Part shown: positions 9,464-10,228 of the stretch, one piece after another
How the letters are laid out: the number at the start of each line of letters is the position of its first letter
How positions within the stretch are numbered: the first letter of the stretch is position 1
From: Holophagaceae bacterium UBA706
GTDB taxonomy: Bacteria > Acidobacteriota > Holophagae > Holophagales > Holophagaceae
Length of the DNA stretch: 10,228 nt
Direction of reading: 5' to 3'
Assembly: GCA_002298155.1 (NCBI GenBank)
Contig: DBME01000120.1
Location: forward strand, 1-10,228
Translations under genes and position numbers: made by a program
Notes under the pieces: generated by a model
The model's input: the letters and a program-made list of their open reading frames with translations, nothing else
What the model was told of the DNA's origin: nothing
Databases searched by the model: none

Positions 9464-10228
9464 TTACCTTGTTTTGGCCCCGAAATCCACCGTGGATTTC
9501 GGCACAGCCAACACCCGCTCGTAGACGGCTTCGTACTGGTCGACGATGGGCTTCTCCTCGAAGGTCGTCAGGGCGCGGGTCTGGGCGGACTGGCCCATGC
9601 GCTTGCGCAGGACGGGGTCCCGCAGGAGGGTCAGGGCGTCCTCGGCCATGGCGTCCACGTCGCCCAGGGCCTCCAGGTAGCCGTCCACCCCGTGGCGGAC
9701 CACTTCGGGCAGGCCACCCACGCGGCTGGCGATCACCGGCACCCGGTTGGCCATGGCCTCCAGGGCGGCAAGGCCGAAGCTCTCGGTGGCCGAGGGGAGG
9801 AGGAAGACGTCGGTGCAGGCCAGGACGTTCTCGATATCCAGCTGCTTGCCGGTGAAGCGCACCTCGTCGGCGAAGCCGTGGTCGCGGGCGTAGGCCTCGG
9901 CCTCGGCGCGGTCGGGGCCGTCGCCCACCATCACCAGGCGGGTGGGATGCTCCTTCACGACCCGCTCGAAGACCTTCATGACGTCCAGCACCCGCTTCAC
10001 GGGGCGGAAGTTGGAGATGTGCGTGAGGATCGAGGTGCCGCAGGGGGCCAGCCAGCTCCGGCACTTGGGGTCCAGGTCCGCCGGGGCGGCGACGAAGTTC
10101 GGGATGACGTCGATGGGGCGGTCCACCTTGAAGGTGCGGTAGGTCTCGTCGCGCAGGTAGTCGGACACGGAGGTCACCGCGTCGCTCTCGCGGATCGCCA
10201 GGCGCACCATGGACAGGTAGCTGGGGTT
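9464..10228 (-). CDS. bshA: BshA-like glycosyltransferase, N-acetyl-alpha-D-glucosaminyl L-malate synthase (partial, 5' end outside)
   Basis: C-terminal two thirds of a GT4-family glycosyltransferase, 254 codons seen, entering from the window edge. The first residues NPSYLSMVRLAIRESDAVTSVSDYL match BshA (family form PSYLPVxRFxIExSDxVTxVSxYL), as do VDRPIDVIPNFV, THISNFRPVKRVLDVMKVF and the donor-site segment ATESFGLAALEAMANRVPVIASRVGGLPEVV with the E-x7-E pattern. BshA makes the GlcNAc-malate precursor of bacillithiol from UDP-GlcNAc and malate in the cytoplasm. After YEAVYERVL, where the family normally ends, a short tail AVPKSTVDFGAKTR follows; it contains a 23-base palindrome. Codons in the body almost all end in G or C, unlike the operon on the other strand and unlike its own last 15 codons. 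The close tRNA downstream suggests shared transcription. Confidence 0.85.
   Translation of the reverse strand, partial: NPSYLSMVRLAIRESDAVTSVSDYLRDETYRTFKVDRPIDVIPNFVAAPADLDPKCRSWLAPCGTSILTHISNFRPVKRVLDVMKVFERVVKEHPTRLVMVGDGPDRAEAEAYARDHGFADEVRFTGKQLDIENVLACTDVFLLPSATESFGLAALEAMANRVPVIASRVGGLPEVVRHGVDGYLEALGDVDAMAEDALTLLRDPVLRKRMGQSAQTRALTTFEEKPIVDQYEAVYERVLAVPKSTVDFGAKTR
9480..9502. repeat. Perfect 23-base palindrome in the 3' end of bshA
   Basis: CCGAAATCCAC at 9480-9490 and GTGGATTTCGG at 9492-9502 are exact reverse complements around a single base. The site lies in the non-conserved tail of bshA, 14 bases before the stop codon in coding direction. It could fold as a 10-bp RNA hairpin with a three-base loop or act as a DNA site. 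No T-run follows on either strand, so it is not an intrinsic terminator. Confidence 0.7.

Noticed and set aside
9469..9855. Plus-strand open frame opposite bshA
   Set aside because: Arg/Gly/Pro-only product, a shadow of G/C-ending codons of bshA on the other strand.

Overview
The window is dominated by one compact plus-strand operon (about 528-9315) encoding a complete N-ATPase. This is the laterally spread, usually second-copy form of the bacterial F-type rotary ATPase, with the diagnostic gene order atpD-C-Q-R-B-E-F-A-G. Recognition rests on that order, the two extra membrane subunits AtpQ and AtpR, the missing separate delta gene, and the sequences of the subunits. GC content is high. A bacillithiol-type BshA glycosyltransferase together with an N-ATPase would fit an acidobacterium of the Holophagae type (Geothrix-like), but this taxonomic placement is inference only.

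Layout. Bases 1-95 hold the signal-peptide start of an unidentified exported protein on the minus strand. Bases 96-527 are a divergent intergenic region with a chain of abutting hairpins (195-314) and a palindromic cluster (402-425). The operon opens with a cytidylate-kinase-like protein (528-1295) whose stop overlaps the start of atpD. atpD, atpC, atpQ, atpR and atpB overlap one another. atpE and atpF follow after short gaps, and atpF/atpA and atpA/atpG overlap by 4 bases. After 50 bases comes a ClsB-like cardiolipin synthase (8128-9315). A bidirectional hairpin terminator (9338-9370) separates this from a minus-strand pair: an elongator-type CAT tRNA (9375-9451) directly downstream of the 3' part of bshA (9464 to window end).

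Two subunit genes are interrupted in this sequence. atpQ and atpA each lack one base relative to the expected reading, at a G4 run (3440-3443) and a G8 run (6568-6575). In each case the correct C-terminus continues in the -1 frame and then overlaps the next start codon in the operon's usual way. Homopolymer sequencing error, real decay, or recoding by slippage are all possible; the sequence alone cannot decide.

How the genes work together. AtpA, AtpD, AtpG and AtpC form the catalytic head and central stalk. AtpB and AtpE form the ion-translocating motor. AtpF is a b subunit with a delta-like C-terminal domain that would replace the absent delta subunit. AtpQ and AtpR are small membrane proteins typical of N-ATPases. 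The c subunit carries a second carboxylate (E30) besides E63 and the Na+-type motif ESTAIY, so coupling could be to Na+ or H+. The flanking kinase-like protein and cardiolipin synthase look like operon members, and their link to the ATPase is the least explained part of the locus.
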